Below, in pieces: positions 1 through 10,400 of a DNA stretch of 64,000 nucleotides. Each line of letters begins with the position of its first letter. Position 1 is the stretch's first letter. The notes beneath the pieces are model-generated. The model saw nothing but the letters and a program-made list of their open reading frames with translations, was not told the DNA's origin and made no database searches. The DNA is from Dysgonomonas sp. HDW5A (GTDB lineage: Bacteria > Bacteroidota > Bacteroidia > Bacteroidales > Dysgonomonadaceae). Where the stretch lies: assembly GCF_011299555.1 (NCBI RefSeq), contig NZ_CP049857.1, positions 4,234,356 through 4,298,355 on the forward strand, read 5' to 3'. The position numbers and the translations under genes are program-made.

Positions 1-950
1 AGAATCAGCTCATCAGCATCTATATGAACCTTTTTCAATGGGCGTATATAGTTGTTGATATTAAGCACCGAAGGTTTCTCAAATTTGCGAGGACCTTCAA
101 TTACCCAATCTTCTGCATTTTTATGATGGAAACGGCAATCGTTACAGATAAACTCATCAACTTCATGATATACATCTTTACGACCAGTTACCCGTTGTAC
201 TTTGTCTCCAAACATCCAAAGGGTTACTTTACCCGAACATGTTGGACAGTCACGGTGTGCCGTATAAGGTTTATTAAACCATACACGAGACTCGAAACGG
301 AAAGTTTTATCGGTTAACGCTCCGACAGGACATACATCAATCATGTTTCCTGAAAAATCGTTATCAATAGCCTTCGATATATAAGTTGATATCTGAGCAT
401 GGTCACCACGTCCGATAACACCATGCACACGTTCTGGCGTAAGTTGATCCGCCAATTTTACGCAGCGGTAACAAAGCACACAACGGTTCATGTGTAATTG
501 TATGTATGGGCCAATATCTTCGGGTTCAAATGTTCTTCGGGGTTCTTTATAGCGAGTCTTGAAGTTCTTATTTCCATAAGCCAAATTTTGCAAATCACAT
601 TCACCTGCCTGATCACACACAGGACAATCTAAAGGGTGATTGATCAATAAGAATTCGCTTACAGCTTTACGAGCCTCCAACGCTTTAGGGGATGTAGCAC
701 TTTTAACCTCCATTCCATCTTGAACTGCTGTAACGCATGATGGTTGTAATTTAGGCATAGGACGAGGATCCTTTTCGCTCCCCTTACTTATCTCTACTAA
801 ACAACAACGACATTTGCCACCACAATCTTTCAGTTTAGAATAGTAACACATGGTAGGAGGTACACTAGGTCCACCAATAGCACGTGCTGCTTCCAATACA
901 GTAGTACCAGCTTCTACATCTATTGTATGTCCATCTATTGTAATTTTCAT
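1..950 (-). CDS. nuoG: NADH-quinone oxidoreductase subunit G (N-terminal part)
   Basis: This is the Fe-S/molybdopterin-fold subunit of the peripheral arm of complex I, which carries electrons from NuoF toward quinone. About 316 N-terminal residues are in the window; the rest lies before base 1. The start is the ATG at 948-950, six bases after the nuoF stop. Visible motifs are the N-terminal 2Fe-2S ligands C35, C47 and C50, followed by the His-Cys ligand block HPLDCPVCDQAGECDLQ and then CVLCYRCV. These are the standard NuoG cluster sites. It is the last nuo gene visible; nuoH-N would be expected beyond the edge. Confidence 0.95.
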   Translation of the reverse strand, partial: MKITIDGHTIDVEAGTTVLEAARAIGGPSVPPTMCYYSKLKDCGGKCRCCLVEISKGSEKDPRPMPKLQPSCVTAVQDGMEVKSATSPKALEARKAVSEFLLINHPLDCPVCDQAGECDLQNLAYGNKNFKTRYKEPRRTFEPEDIGPYIQLHMNRCVLCYRCVKLADQLTPERVHGVIGRGDHAQISTYISKAIDNDFSGNMIDVCPVGALTDKTFRFESRVWFNKPYTAHRDCPTCSGKVTLWMFGDKVQRVTGRKDVYHEVDEFICNDCRFHHKNAEDWVIEGPRKFEKPSVLNINNYIRPLKKVHIDADELI

Positions 951-956
951 AGGTAC

Positions 957-2315
957 TTATAATGAGAGTAAATGTCTAACCTTTTCCATAGGTTCATTTA
1001 CAAAATGATTTCTATTTTTTATTTTCTCAGGAAAACGTACATGATATTCAAATTCTTCACGGAAATGGCGAATTGCAGCAGCCACAGGCCATGCAGCAGC
1101 GTCACCTAGCGGGCAAATAGTATTTCCTTCTATTTTGCTTTGAATATCCCAAAGTAGATCTATATCTTCTTGACGTCCATGACCGTTTTCGATACGTTCG
1201 AGTATTTTTTCCATCCATCCTGTACCTTCACGACATGGTGAACATTGTCCGCAACTTTCGTGATGATAGAAGCGTGAAAAATTCCAAGTATTACGCACTA
1301 TACATGCTGAATCATTATAGACAATAAATCCTCCTGATCCCATAGATGATCCGGTTGTAAAACCACCATCAGCTAGAGATTCGTAAGTCATCAAACGATC
1401 TTCGCCATTTGCAGTTTTAAAGATATATTGCGCAGGTAAAACCGGTACTGATGAACCTCCGGGAATGAACGCTTTTAAAGGACGGTCGTCAATCATACCA
1501 CCAAGGTATTGATCGGAGTTCATAAATTCGTCTACAGTCATACCCATTTCGATCTCATACACTCCCGGATTTTTGATATGTCCCGAAGCTGAAATCAATT
1601 TAGTTCCTGTTGATTTTCCCAATCCTATTTTAGCATATTCTTCGCCAGTATTGTTTACAATCCACGACACAGCCGAAATAGACTCTACATTATTCACAAC
1701 AGTCGGCTCAGCCCATAATCCGCTTACAGCAGGAAAGGGTGGTTTGATACGAGGATTACCTCTTTTACCCTCTAGTGATTCGATAAGAGCAGTTTCTTCT
1801 CCGCAAATATATGCTCCTGCTCCACAGTGTACATATAGATCGAGATTGTAGCCTGTTCCCAATATATTTTTACCTAACCATCCATTGGCATAGGCTTCTT
1901 TTATAGCTTTTTCTAGGATCTTGAATACCCACATATATTCACCACGAATGTAGATATATGATAGGTTAGCTTCTAATGCGAAACTCGATATAATTGCTCC
2001 CTCAATCAATAAGTGAGGGATGTGCTCCATCAAGAAACGATCTTTAAAAGTTCCGGGTTCCGACTCATCGGCATTTACTACCAAGTGACGAGGTTTACCT
2101 GATCTCTTATCGATAAAGCTCCATTTAAGTCCCATGGGAAATCCTGCTCCACCACGTCCTCTAATACCCGAAGTTTTAACCTGTTCTACGATCTCATCGG
2201 GAGTCATTGTTTTAATAGCCTTTTCTACAGCTCTATAACCTCCGTTTTTGCGATAAACTTCGTAATCCTTTATTCCGGGAATATCTATGTTCTCAAATAA
2301 TATCTTTCTAGCCAT
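957..2315 (-). CDS. nuoF: NADH-quinone oxidoreductase subunit F
   Basis: NuoF is the NADH- and FMN-binding subunit that accepts hydride from NADH in the cytoplasmic arm of complex I. The glycine-rich nucleotide/FMN motif GRGGAGFPMG is at residues 53-62. The 4Fe-4S ligands are in SCGQCSPCREG (C355, C358, C361), with the fourth at C401 in CPLGDAA. At 452 residues it is of normal family length. It lies between nuoE and nuoG with six-base gaps on each side, so it is surely co-transcribed. Confidence 0.97.
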   Translation of the reverse strand: MARKILFENIDIPGIKDYEVYRKNGGYRAVEKAIKTMTPDEIVEQVKTSGIRGRGGAGFPMGLKWSFIDKRSGKPRHLVVNADESEPGTFKDRFLMEHIPHLLIEGAIISSFALEANLSYIYIRGEYMWVFKILEKAIKEAYANGWLGKNILGTGYNLDLYVHCGAGAYICGEETALIESLEGKRGNPRIKPPFPAVSGLWAEPTVVNNVESISAVSWIVNNTGEEYAKIGLGKSTGTKLISASGHIKNPGVYEIEMGMTVDEFMNSDQYLGGMIDDRPLKAFIPGGSSVPVLPAQYIFKTANGEDRLMTYESLADGGFTTGSSMGSGGFIVYNDSACIVRNTWNFSRFYHHESCGQCSPCREGTGWMEKILERIENGHGRQEDIDLLWDIQSKIEGNTICPLGDAAAWPVAAAIRHFREEFEYHVRFPEKIKNRNHFVNEPMEKVRHLLSL

Positions 2316-2321
2316 CGCAAA

Positions 2322-2846
2322 TCAATCTAGTTTTATTTTACCTTGTTTACAGTCTTCAACTAACGCATCGAACTTTTCTTCGGTTAAATGCTCGTGATAA
2401 AAATCACCTAATTGAAGCATAGGACCATAACCACAAGCCCCTAAACATTCTACACCTACAACACTAAACATACCGTCATCGGTGGTTTCGCCTTCTTTAA
2501 TACCCAACTTATTGCAGGCATAATCCAACATATCCTCGCCTCCACGGATACTGCAACATGATGTACGGCAAAATTCGAATGTATATTTACCTCTTGGGTG
2601 TTGATTGAACATGGTATAAAATGTAACCACCTCATACACCTCAATCGGATGAACTTCCAATATCTCGGCAACCTTATTCATTAAAGGAACACTAAGCCAA
2701 TTATCATGAGCATCTTGTACTGCATGAAGAACCGGCAACATTGCTGATTTTTTCTTATCTGCAGGATAGTGACTGATAAACTCATTGATCCGAGTCATCA
2801 GTTCTTCCGTTATATTTATCTCTTGATTATATTCTCTTTTTTCCAT
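2322..2846 (-). CDS. nuoE: NADH-quinone oxidoreductase subunit E
   Basis: This thioredoxin-fold subunit carries a 2Fe-2S cluster beside NuoF. I chose the ATG at 2844-2846 (174 aa, starting MEKREYNQE) rather than a longer open frame to 2957, because the extra residues lie inside nuoD and look nothing like NuoE. The chosen start overlaps the nuoD stop by one base (TAATG), a classic translational-coupling junction. Cluster ligands are visible in CRTSCCSIRGG and CLGACGYGP. The length matches small bacterial NuoE proteins. Confidence 0.95.
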   Translation of the reverse strand: MEKREYNQEINITEELMTRINEFISHYPADKKKSAMLPVLHAVQDAHDNWLSVPLMNKVAEILEVHPIEVYEVVTFYTMFNQHPRGKYTFEFCRTSCCSIRGGEDMLDYACNKLGIKEGETTDDGMFSVVGVECLGACGYGPMLQLGDFYHEHLTEEKFDALVEDCKQGKIKLD

Positions 2847-4081
2847 TATGCGTCTAATTCTCCGGCAATAACATTTATACTTGACAATGTAGCTACCGCA
2901 TCCGAAAGCATTCCTCCTTTGATCATTTCCGGAAATGCCTGATAATATATAAAACAAGGTCTGCGGAAATGCAAACGATATGGAGTACGCGAACCGTCAG
3001 TAATCAGATACATACCCAACTCACCGTTAGCTCCTTCCACCGAATGATATACTTCTGCTATAGGAACAGGAATTTCTCCCATGACAATCTTAAAGTGATT
3101 TATCAAAGCTTCCATGCTTGTATATACTTCATCTTTAGGAGGAAGGTAATAATCAGGCACATCTGCATGATAGTCACCTTCTGGAAGATTGTCTTTTGCC
3201 TGACGAATAATCTTCAAGCTTTCTTTTACTTCCGAACAACGTACGCAGAAACGATCGTAAGTATCTCCCGATTGACCAACCGGTACTATAAAATCGAAAT
3301 CTTCATACGAACTATATGGTTTTGCTACACGCACATCATAATCAATACCGGTTGCTCTCAAATTTGGACCTGTAAAGCCATAATTCATAGCCTTTTCAGC
3401 TGAAATAGATCCTACATTTACCGTACGATCCATAAATATACGGTTTCTCAGATAAGCTCTTTCGAGCTCATCCCAAGCTTTTGGAAACCCTTCAAGGAAT
3501 TCGTCCAGCTTTCGCCATGCAGCCTCACTCCAATCTCTTTCGAAACCACCGATGCGTCCCATGTTGGTAGTTAAACGACCTCCACAAATTTCTTCATAGA
3601 TTTCGTAAACCAGTTCACGGTACTTCATTACGTATAAGAAAGGAGAATATGCACCTAAATCGACACCTAAAATACCATTACAGATAAGGTGATCGGTAAT
3701 ACGTGCCAATTCCATAACAATAACACGCATATATTGTGCACGCTTAGGAACTTCTACCCCCAAAGCTTTTTCTACGGTCATCCACCAACACATATTATTG
3801 ATTGGTGCAGAACAGTAATTCATACGGTCTGTCAACGGAGTAATCTGATAGAATGCTCTGTTTTCCGCTATTTTCTCAAAAGCTCTGTGTATATAACCAA
3901 CAGTGGTATCGGCATCCAAAATACGCTCTCCATCCATAAGCAGTATATTTTGAAATACACCGTGTGTGGAAGGGTGCGTAGGGCCGAAGTTTAGAACCGA
4001 CAGCTCGCGCCCATCTTCGGGAGTATGCTCTCTTAAGATTTTCGCAAAGCGATGTTCGGGGTGTAATAATAGGTCTGACAT
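2846..4081 (-). CDS. nuoD: NADH-quinone oxidoreductase subunit D
   Basis: This is the 49-kDa-type subunit that lines the quinone pocket of complex I. The hallmark segment NFGPTHPSTHGVF lies near the N-terminus and the protein ends in the typical family tail. It is 411 aa. NuoC and NuoD are separate genes here, about 100 bp apart, whereas several bacteria (E. coli for example) have a fused NuoCD. The stop codon overlaps the nuoE start by one base. Confidence 0.96.
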   Translation of the reverse strand: MSDLLLHPEHRFAKILREHTPEDGRELSVLNFGPTHPSTHGVFQNILLMDGERILDADTTVGYIHRAFEKIAENRAFYQITPLTDRMNYCSAPINNMCWWMTVEKALGVEVPKRAQYMRVIVMELARITDHLICNGILGVDLGAYSPFLYVMKYRELVYEIYEEICGGRLTTNMGRIGGFERDWSEAAWRKLDEFLEGFPKAWDELERAYLRNRIFMDRTVNVGSISAEKAMNYGFTGPNLRATGIDYDVRVAKPYSSYEDFDFIVPVGQSGDTYDRFCVRCSEVKESLKIIRQAKDNLPEGDYHADVPDYYLPPKDEVYTSMEALINHFKIVMGEIPVPIAEVYHSVEGANGELGMYLITDGSRTPYRLHFRRPCFIYYQAFPEMIKGGMLSDAVATLSSINVIAGELDA

Positions 4082-4167
4082 TTTCAGTCTTTAGCTTATA
4101 TTATTTCTATTGCCATATCAGTTAACTATAACGTCCTTTAGTTTACGGCACTAACCAAAGAGACATA

Positions 4168-4182
4168 AAGGTCTGAGACCTT
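4168..4182. repeat. Short palindrome at nuoC 3' end
   Basis: A perfect 15-base palindrome (AAGGTCT, G, AGACCTT) overlaps the nuoC stop codon (tta at 4181-4183). A near-copy (AGGTC, three bases, GACCT) overlaps the nuoB stop at 4731-4743. The two share the arrangement of stop codon followed at once by a small hairpin. It could be an mRNA-processing or stabilising element within the operon. It is too short, and lacks a U tract, to be a terminator. Confidence 0.4.
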
Positions 4183-4711
4183 ATTTGGGTTGATAGTTAT
4201 TAGTTGTTCTACCAAAGAAGCGGTCGTCTTTATCACTACGTCCAGAGTCTTCTAATGGATATTCTTTACGCATCGGAAATGAAGTCATTCCATCGTCATT
4301 CAATATACGCTTTAAGTTTGGATGTCCGATAAACTTAATACCATAAAAGTCATAAGTTTCTCTTTCCATCCAATTGGCTGCAGCAAAAATATCGGTCATT
4401 GTATCAACCTCTACTTTTTCGCCATTCAAGAAAGTTTTCACCCTCACTCGTATATTATCAACCCAGTTATGTAATAAATATACAACTGCAAACTGAGCCT
4501 CAACATTATTATCCGGATAATGTACTGCACAAAGATCTGTCATGAAATTGAAACGTAAAGCTTCATCCTCTTTCATAAAACGAATTACGTCTTTTATTAC
4601 AGAAGGTGCAGCTTCGAATGTTAGAATGTCTTGTTCCATTCTAAAATTCAGAACATCTGTTCCAAATTTTTCTACTATTTTATTTTGAATATCGATAGTT
4701 TCCAATGACAT
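4181..4711 (-). CDS. nuoC: NADH-quinone oxidoreductase subunit C
   Basis: NuoC is the 30-kDa-type subunit of the peripheral arm that packs against NuoD. The diagnostic C-terminal stretch MERETYDFYGIKF, then HPNLKRI and FPMRKEYPLED, is intact. At 176 aa it is a stand-alone NuoC. It starts about 31 bases after the nuoB stop and is followed by a roughly 100-bp spacer before nuoD, the widest gap inside this operon apart from the nuoA-nuoB spacer. Confidence 0.95.
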   Translation of the reverse strand: MSLETIDIQNKIVEKFGTDVLNFRMEQDILTFEAAPSVIKDVIRFMKEDEALRFNFMTDLCAVHYPDNNVEAQFAVVYLLHNWVDNIRVRVKTFLNGEKVEVDTMTDIFAAANWMERETYDFYGIKFIGHPNLKRILNDDGMTSFPMRKEYPLEDSGRSDKDDRFFGRTTNNYQPK

Positions 4712-4730
4712 TATATACTGTATTTATAAC

Positions 4731-4743
4731 AGGTCTCCGACCT
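4731..4743. repeat. Short hairpin at nuoB 3' end
   Basis: AGGTC, three bases, GACCT directly abuts the nuoB stop (tta at 4743-4745). It resembles the palindrome at the end of nuoC (4168-4182), and the shared TAAGGTC-nnn-GACC layout suggests a recurring small element at gene junctions in this operon. Confidence 0.35.
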
Positions 4744-5294
4744 TATTCAAATTTATATGACTCTAAAAGCTCCTGATACACTTCAGATCCTCTGCGATGT
4801 ATAGATTCACTTTTTACGATCTCCTGCAATTGCATCACACCATCCAATATCTGTTCGGGACGAGGTGGACAACCCGGAACATACACATCTACAGGTATGA
4901 TTTTGTCAATACCCTGCAGGACTGAGTAGGTATCAAAAACACCTCCAGACGAAGCACAAGCTCCAACAGCAATAACCCATTTAGGTTCTGCCATTTGCTC
5001 ATATACATGACGTAAAATGGGACCCATTTTTTTAGAAATAGTTCCCATCACTAGCAACATATCGGCTTGACGTGGAGAGAAGCTGTTACGCTCGGCTCCA
5101 AAACGCCCCATATCATAGGTTGACGCCATAGTTGCCATAAATTCGATACCACAACATGATGTTGCAAAAGGAAGAGGCCACATAGAGTTAGCCCTAGCCA
5201 AACCAATTACATAATCAAATTTGGTAGCAAAAAAGCCATTCCCGGTATATCCATCCGGTGCAGGTACTATGTTTATTTTAGTTGATTCACTCAT
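4743..5294 (-). CDS. nuoB: NADH-quinone oxidoreductase subunit B
   Basis: This subunit carries the N2 4Fe-4S cluster, the last Fe-S cluster before quinone. The vicinal cysteine motif is seen in FATSCCGIEFMA, with the further ligands in GACASSGG and VPGCPPRPEQI. At 183 aa it is of normal length. Gene order between nuoA and nuoC is canonical. Confidence 0.97.
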   Translation of the reverse strand: MSESTKINIVPAPDGYTGNGFFATKFDYVIGLARANSMWPLPFATSCCGIEFMATMASTYDMGRFGAERNSFSPRQADMLLVMGTISKKMGPILRHVYEQMAEPKWVIAVGACASSGGVFDTYSVLQGIDKIIPVDVYVPGCPPRPEQILDGVMQLQEIVKSESIHRRGSEVYQELLESYKFE

Positions 5295-5380
5295 GATTCA
5301 TGTTTTAAGTACTGAATAATAACGTTTGTTATAACCCTACCTGTAACAAGTTTAGTTTACAATAATTAAGGCCTTAAAAC

Positions 5381-5749
5381 CTATTTTTCCCACTCTAAAG
5401 CTTTTCTCTTTACAATATAAAGATAGCCTACCAAGAGAAGAGCTATAAAGCCTCCCATCTTTAACAAACCAGCAAGACCTATTGTTTTAAAATTAACAGC
5501 CCAGGGGTACATGAAAATAATCTCGATATCGAAAAGTACGAAAAGAATAGCCACTAAGAAATATTTGACTGCAAAAGGAGTACGTGCATCACCAATTGAA
5601 TCAATTCCACATTCAAAGTTTTGATTTTTTTTAGATGATCGGTGCTTAGGACCAAGATAGTTTGAGGCAAGTATTGTACCAAATACAAATACAACTGAAA
5701 ATGCCACTTGCATCAGGATCGGTACAAAATCATATAGATTCGATTCCAT
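5381..5749 (-). CDS. nuoA: NADH-quinone oxidoreductase subunit A
   Basis: A small membrane-arm subunit of complex I with three predicted transmembrane helices (about residues 10-30, 60-82 and 90-112). The family motif FECGIDSIGDAR lies in the loop before helix 2, followed by the acidic helix segment LFDIEIIFMYPWA. It is the first gene of the operon, with 284 bp of non-coding DNA upstream. Confidence 0.96.
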   Translation of the reverse strand: MESNLYDFVPILMQVAFSVVFVFGTILASNYLGPKHRSSKKNQNFECGIDSIGDARTPFAVKYFLVAILFVLFDIEIIFMYPWAVNFKTIGLAGLLKMGGFIALLLVGYLYIVKRKALEWEK

Positions 5750-5797
5750 AATTAGTTCTTTAGGATCTTAAAATGACAGATAGATACATTTCTCCGA

Positions 5798-5805
5798 CAA
5801 ATATA
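5798..5805 (-). promoter_or_regulatory. Candidate -7 box for the nuo operon
   Basis: On the minus strand this reads TATATTTG, matching the Bacteroidetes TAnnTTTG -7 consensus, about 50 bases before the nuoA start. A TTTG lies upstream (CAAA at 5819-5822 on the plus strand), but the 13-base spacing is shorter than the usual 19-21, so only the -7 element is supported. Nothing else is recognised in 5750-6033. Confidence 0.45.
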
Positions 5806-6033
5806 AACCTTTTCCTTTCAAATATCATCTATTAGCTCATATATTTTATCAATATAACACACACTGGCACACACAGAAAACAAAAAAGCATCATTTTGTC
5901 AAGCCCACCTTACAAATTACCTCATTAACTTTTTCTAGATAGTTTGTCACTTTATCCTATAAGTAATAAATGCTATCTATACATTAAAGAAGTATCTTAA
6001 AAAGAACAAAATATTCCCACAAACAACCCATCT

Positions 6034-7212
6034 TTATAATTTTTCTTTTTTCATATGGGGAGTAAGTATTTCGAAAATAGCAATACAAACAAATACAGTA
6101 ACCACGATGCTATTTATTATCAAAATACTTATGAAAAAGCACACAGGGATAAATAAAAGCAACACAAGAATAGCAATTGAATGAGAGACAGATATAGTAT
6201 GACTGGTTATCCATTTAAAAACCATATTGGTTAATAAATAAATGACCGGACCAAAAATCAACACATATAACGAAGTATATGTTACTGTTGAAGAAGGCTC
6301 GCTTCCAACTAATTCATCACCCACCGCACAAACAATAATTGCACCTACCAATATTACATGTACAGCATGATATTTAAGACCTAAAAGTCCGGGGTTTACA
6401 GAATGTCGTATTTTGTGGATAGCAGCTTCACTACTAACATCAAAATAGATCCACCACATTGATAAACTGCCTACAAAAGAAACAAGAGCTGCAATGATCC
6501 GTTCAGCAGTCCAAACTTCAACTTCGCTAAGTGATAAACCTGTCATTAAGATAGTTTCGCCAAAAGCTATAATAACAAACAATTGGCATCTTTCGACCAG
6601 ATGATGACCATCGATAGTCCATTCTTTACCCGAATCGGAACGTCCCAAAAAGGGTAAATAAAAGCCAAACATAGGAGAGACGTAGTCTAACAGAACTGCC
6701 ATTGCCCATAATAACACTCGAATATATCCGTCATTGAAACCTCCTAAAATCCAAAGAAAAGCTGAAATGCACGACCAGCCTAATATTCGTTTAAAATTAG
6801 GTGTAAGGTGATGATTATTTCCTAATAAGGATAATATTACCAGAGTTCGCCCAACTTGAATTGACACATAACAAATAGCAAAGATGAGTCCTCTATCTTC
6901 AAAAGCTTTGGGTAGCGAAGCAGCCATCAACAAACTAACGAGCATCACCCCAAACAATATTAATCTAATGGGACGTGTATCGGGATTAAACCAATTGGTA
7001 ACCCATGTGGTATGTTGCCACACCAACCATACTCCAAACCAGAGTATGGTAGTCTGAATGACTCCCAGAAAATTAAGGTGATACAACAAATAATGGGAAA
7101 GTTGTGTTACTGCAAACACATAAATCAGGTCGAACAGAAGTTCTGAATAGGAAACCGAAGCATTATGATCGCCTCGCTTTCTCAGTAATTGGTGTGACTT
7201 ACGTTCTTCCAT
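6034..7212 (-). CDS. Low temperature requirement protein A family (LtrA-like) membrane protein
   Basis: A 392-aa polytopic membrane protein with roughly ten hydrophobic helices. The N-terminal block SYSELLFDLIYVFAVTQLSH and the later HLVERCQLFVIIAFGETIL are hallmarks of the LtrA (bacterial low temperature requirement A) family. The biochemical role of this family is not established, so no substrate is proposed. It stands alone, 284 bp from nuoA and 268 bp from the DUF3686 gene, and is probably a single-gene unit. Confidence 0.8.
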   Translation of the reverse strand: MEERKSHQLLRKRGDHNASVSYSELLFDLIYVFAVTQLSHYLLYHLNFLGVIQTTILWFGVWLVWQHTTWVTNWFNPDTRPIRLILFGVMLVSLLMAASLPKAFEDRGLIFAICYVSIQVGRTLVILSLLGNNHHLTPNFKRILGWSCISAFLWILGGFNDGYIRVLLWAMAVLLDYVSPMFGFYLPFLGRSDSGKEWTIDGHHLVERCQLFVIIAFGETILMTGLSLSEVEVWTAERIIAALVSFVGSLSMWWIYFDVSSEAAIHKIRHSVNPGLLGLKYHAVHVILVGAIIVCAVGDELVGSEPSSTVTYTSLYVLIFGPVIYLLTNMVFKWITSHTISVSHSIAILVLLLFIPVCFFISILIINSIVVTVFVCIAIFEILTPHMKKEKL

Positions 7213-7293
7213 ATGATAATCAAATACCGGCTGTCGCTCAGTTATTCTATAGAACGAATAAGTCCTTTATTTGTTTAGCTTATAAAATAGAGA

Positions 7294-7317
7294 AGGCTGT
7301 CATTTTCATGACAACCT
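7294..7317 (-). terminator. Possible terminator after the membrane-stress operon
   Basis: An inverted repeat (AGG-C-TGTCAT, TTTC, ATGACA-A-CCT) with one internal mismatch lies between the DUF3686 gene and ltrA. It is followed on the minus strand by a weak pyrimidine-rich run. Its location suits the end of the five-gene operon, but the U tract is poor. Confidence 0.4.
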
Positions 7318-7480
7318 CCCCTGTTTCTTATTTATTTTTCCTTAAAGCAGTCTATATCCAACTGTAAAGAAAGCATTACGATTATATATACTAACAATTC
7401 CTTGAGAAATATTACTCAAACCATATTCGCTACCGTTAAAAAGACTTTTTTATAATATTCATAGTATACCTGTTTGATAT

Positions 7481-10400
7481 TTATAATTCAAGATTATTGT
7501 TACCGGTGTATTTTAAGACTTTCTTGATGCCATCGAGATTATCGTTAAACTGAGCCAGCTGAGCGATAACTTGTCCGATTTCATTATCCTTACTTATTCC
7601 CGCTAATTTATTATTTTTATTAAATACTTCTTTAATATGTTTCCATCTTTCGACTTCGGAAAAAGTAAGTTGCCCGGCAATTTCTTTCAACCTCAACAAA
7701 TTCGACTCACTGTCAGAAGTTAAGGTTTGTGCCTCGCTAATGTAATGAGATAGAATAAGCTCTTCAACCTCTTTCTGATTCATCAGCGGAACAATCTGGC
7801 AAACCATTTTATTCATATTCCGATACGAACCTTGCAATTTAAAAGGAGGTTCTACACGATAAGCATCTTGTGTGGCTGCACTTGATATATAATTTTGATT
7901 TACTTTAAGTACAATATCCCTTACTTTTAAGCTGCTTTTGGCGACTGCGATGAAGTCATCTACATCTTGTTGTGTATAATTACCTTCCAAATCGGGCATA
8001 TCCTCACTCCTACTCTCAATATATTCAATTAAATTATAAAAGTCAGAGAAACTACGTCCGGCTATCTTTTGTAAATAAGGGTTCTCTATAATTGCATTTT
8101 CGAGTAAACTTAACTTAAATAAATGATCCGACGTACCTATCACATCTCCTAGATTATATACATCCGCACGATTGGCTAGCATATCGGGGATCTGAAATTT
8201 ATCGCCACTTTCGGTATAAGGATTACCCGCCATAATGACGCAGAAACGTTTTCCTCTCAAATCGTAGGTCTTACTCTCGCCTTCAAATATACCATCCATC
8301 TTACGCTGCCCATCAGCTAGAGATATAAATTTTTGTAAAAATTCTGAGCTGCAATGCTGTATATCATCTAAATATAGCATTACGTTGTCAGCCATTTCAA
8401 AGGCAAGATTTATTTTTTTCAATTCCTCACGTGCTCCCGAGGTTTTAGCTTCTGCCGGATCAATAGATGTTATAGAATGCCCAATGGTTGGTCCATTTAT
8501 TTTCACAAAATTCAAACCCATCGTTTTAGCTAAATACTCCATAAGGGTAGTTTTACCGTATCCGGGAGGGGAAACAAGCAGCAACATTCCCATCCTTGAG
8601 GTACGCTTATTTTCACCTGCTACTCCCAACTGTTTCGTCAGATTAGAACCGATCAAAGGCAGATATACTTCATTGATTAATTTATTTCTGACAAAAGAGG
8701 TCAAAACCTTAGGATTTAGCTCATGCACCTTTAATGTCTTTTTATAATCAGAGACCAATCTTTCTTTTAGCTCAGAAAAACGATTGTATGCAGGTACATT
8801 ATCAAGAGTAAAAGATCTCATTTTTCTAATAAACTCATGATAATCTATCACATAGTGACCATTATCCATTACACCATGGCTTCCTCTCAACTCATTAACA
8901 TCTAAGATATCAGACGCAATCGTTAATGAATACGACTGGTTCTTCAGCAACAACAGGCAGGCTGTTTCCTCTACATACTTATTATATAGGGAATAATCAT
9001 CAGACAATTCGACAAAAGATTTTAGCCAGTTCTGAACTAAATAGAATCTGTCTACAGGATTAAATGATTCATTACGAACATCTTCTTCAAAATTATTCGA
9101 TAATTTATTTTTATCTAAATATTCGACAAAAAATTTCCTCAAATTTTCAGATTGCTTGCTATAGCTTAAGGACATCAAATCTGAAAATTCTTCAAACAAA
9201 TAATTGGCAATTTGTTGTTCGAAGCCAATAGGTACAGTAAAATATGTATTCCACGATTTAAACAGACCTATAATCCGATCTATCACATATTGATAATTTG
9301 TTGAGCCGGGGAACGCTTTCAATACAATATTAGCTGAACTTATTAGCTTTGACAGATGCTCTTTCTCCTCCGCTTTCATCATATACCAGAAAAGTTGTGC
9401 TGCAACCCTCAAACGGGGAGGATAAGCCAAGACTCCTAATTGATAATGAACAGATTCCAAACAACGGAAAATATGTAAAGCATCGTAATCGTGTACTCCT
9501 TTTAGATACGATTCTGAATAGTTTTGTTCTACTCTTTTAGATATGAAATCATTCAGATCAAAATCTTTAGATTTTTGTCTCTCCAGAAATGCCAAATACG
9601 CCAAATACTCGGATCTATATACCTTCGAATTTTCGGAAACAATTTCTTGCTCCCATAAATCTTTGTGTTTATAGATTTCATTTTCTTTCAGCTCATGATA
9701 GAAGCTCGTTCCGGTTAGATGATAGAAAAGCCTATCCTCTTTACGCACAACAGTCAAATCAAGCGATTGTCTGTTTACTGCAAACTTATAACTGCCTAAT
9801 GATATTATATTTTCGCCATCAACAAACAGTTCATTTTTGTCTTTTAGTATACGCAGCGAATCTTCTAGGGAGGTTTTTAGGCTGTTTTCTAGATTTTCAG
9901 CCTTTGATACATCTCCAAGCTCTTTCAACTCTTCAATCAGTTTGCGGATCTTGTCGATCATCAGATCTGTAGAAAAGAATGCTTGTATTTCTTCTTTTGT
10001 TTTAAAAGATTGCGCTTTATTCTCTACATTCTTTAAAATGCGAAGACCGATTTGCTCCAATGCAGATGTCCGCTTATTTATCTGCTCAATCAATTGGGCT
10101 TTCTTTCCATCGAAAGCCTTTACCAGCTCGCTCCTTTTATCGGAAATTTTAATAATAAACTCATCAAAATCGGCAAACTTACTTTCCAGTTCTTCAACCT
10201 GTACACTAACCTTAGTAAAGTATTCGTCACATTTTTCAGGAGAAGTAGCCAAGTCCAGAAAGTTGACAATGCTTTGCTCCAACAAAGTTAATTGGGCACG
10301 AAAATCAGCCACCGATTCTTTGTTCTTCAACGAATCGATCTGTCTTTTGAGTTGTGCCCGAACTTCATTCAGAGAAGAAAATATGACAGATATCTTTTCC

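Noticed and set aside
24..317. Open frame of 97 codons on the plus strand
   Set aside because: It is antisense to nuoG, whose Fe-S motifs are clear in the opposite strand.
2847..2957. Longer N-terminus for nuoE
   Set aside because: It lies inside nuoD and adds Cys-rich residues unlike NuoE; the ATG at 2846 overlaps the nuoD stop in a typical coupled junction.
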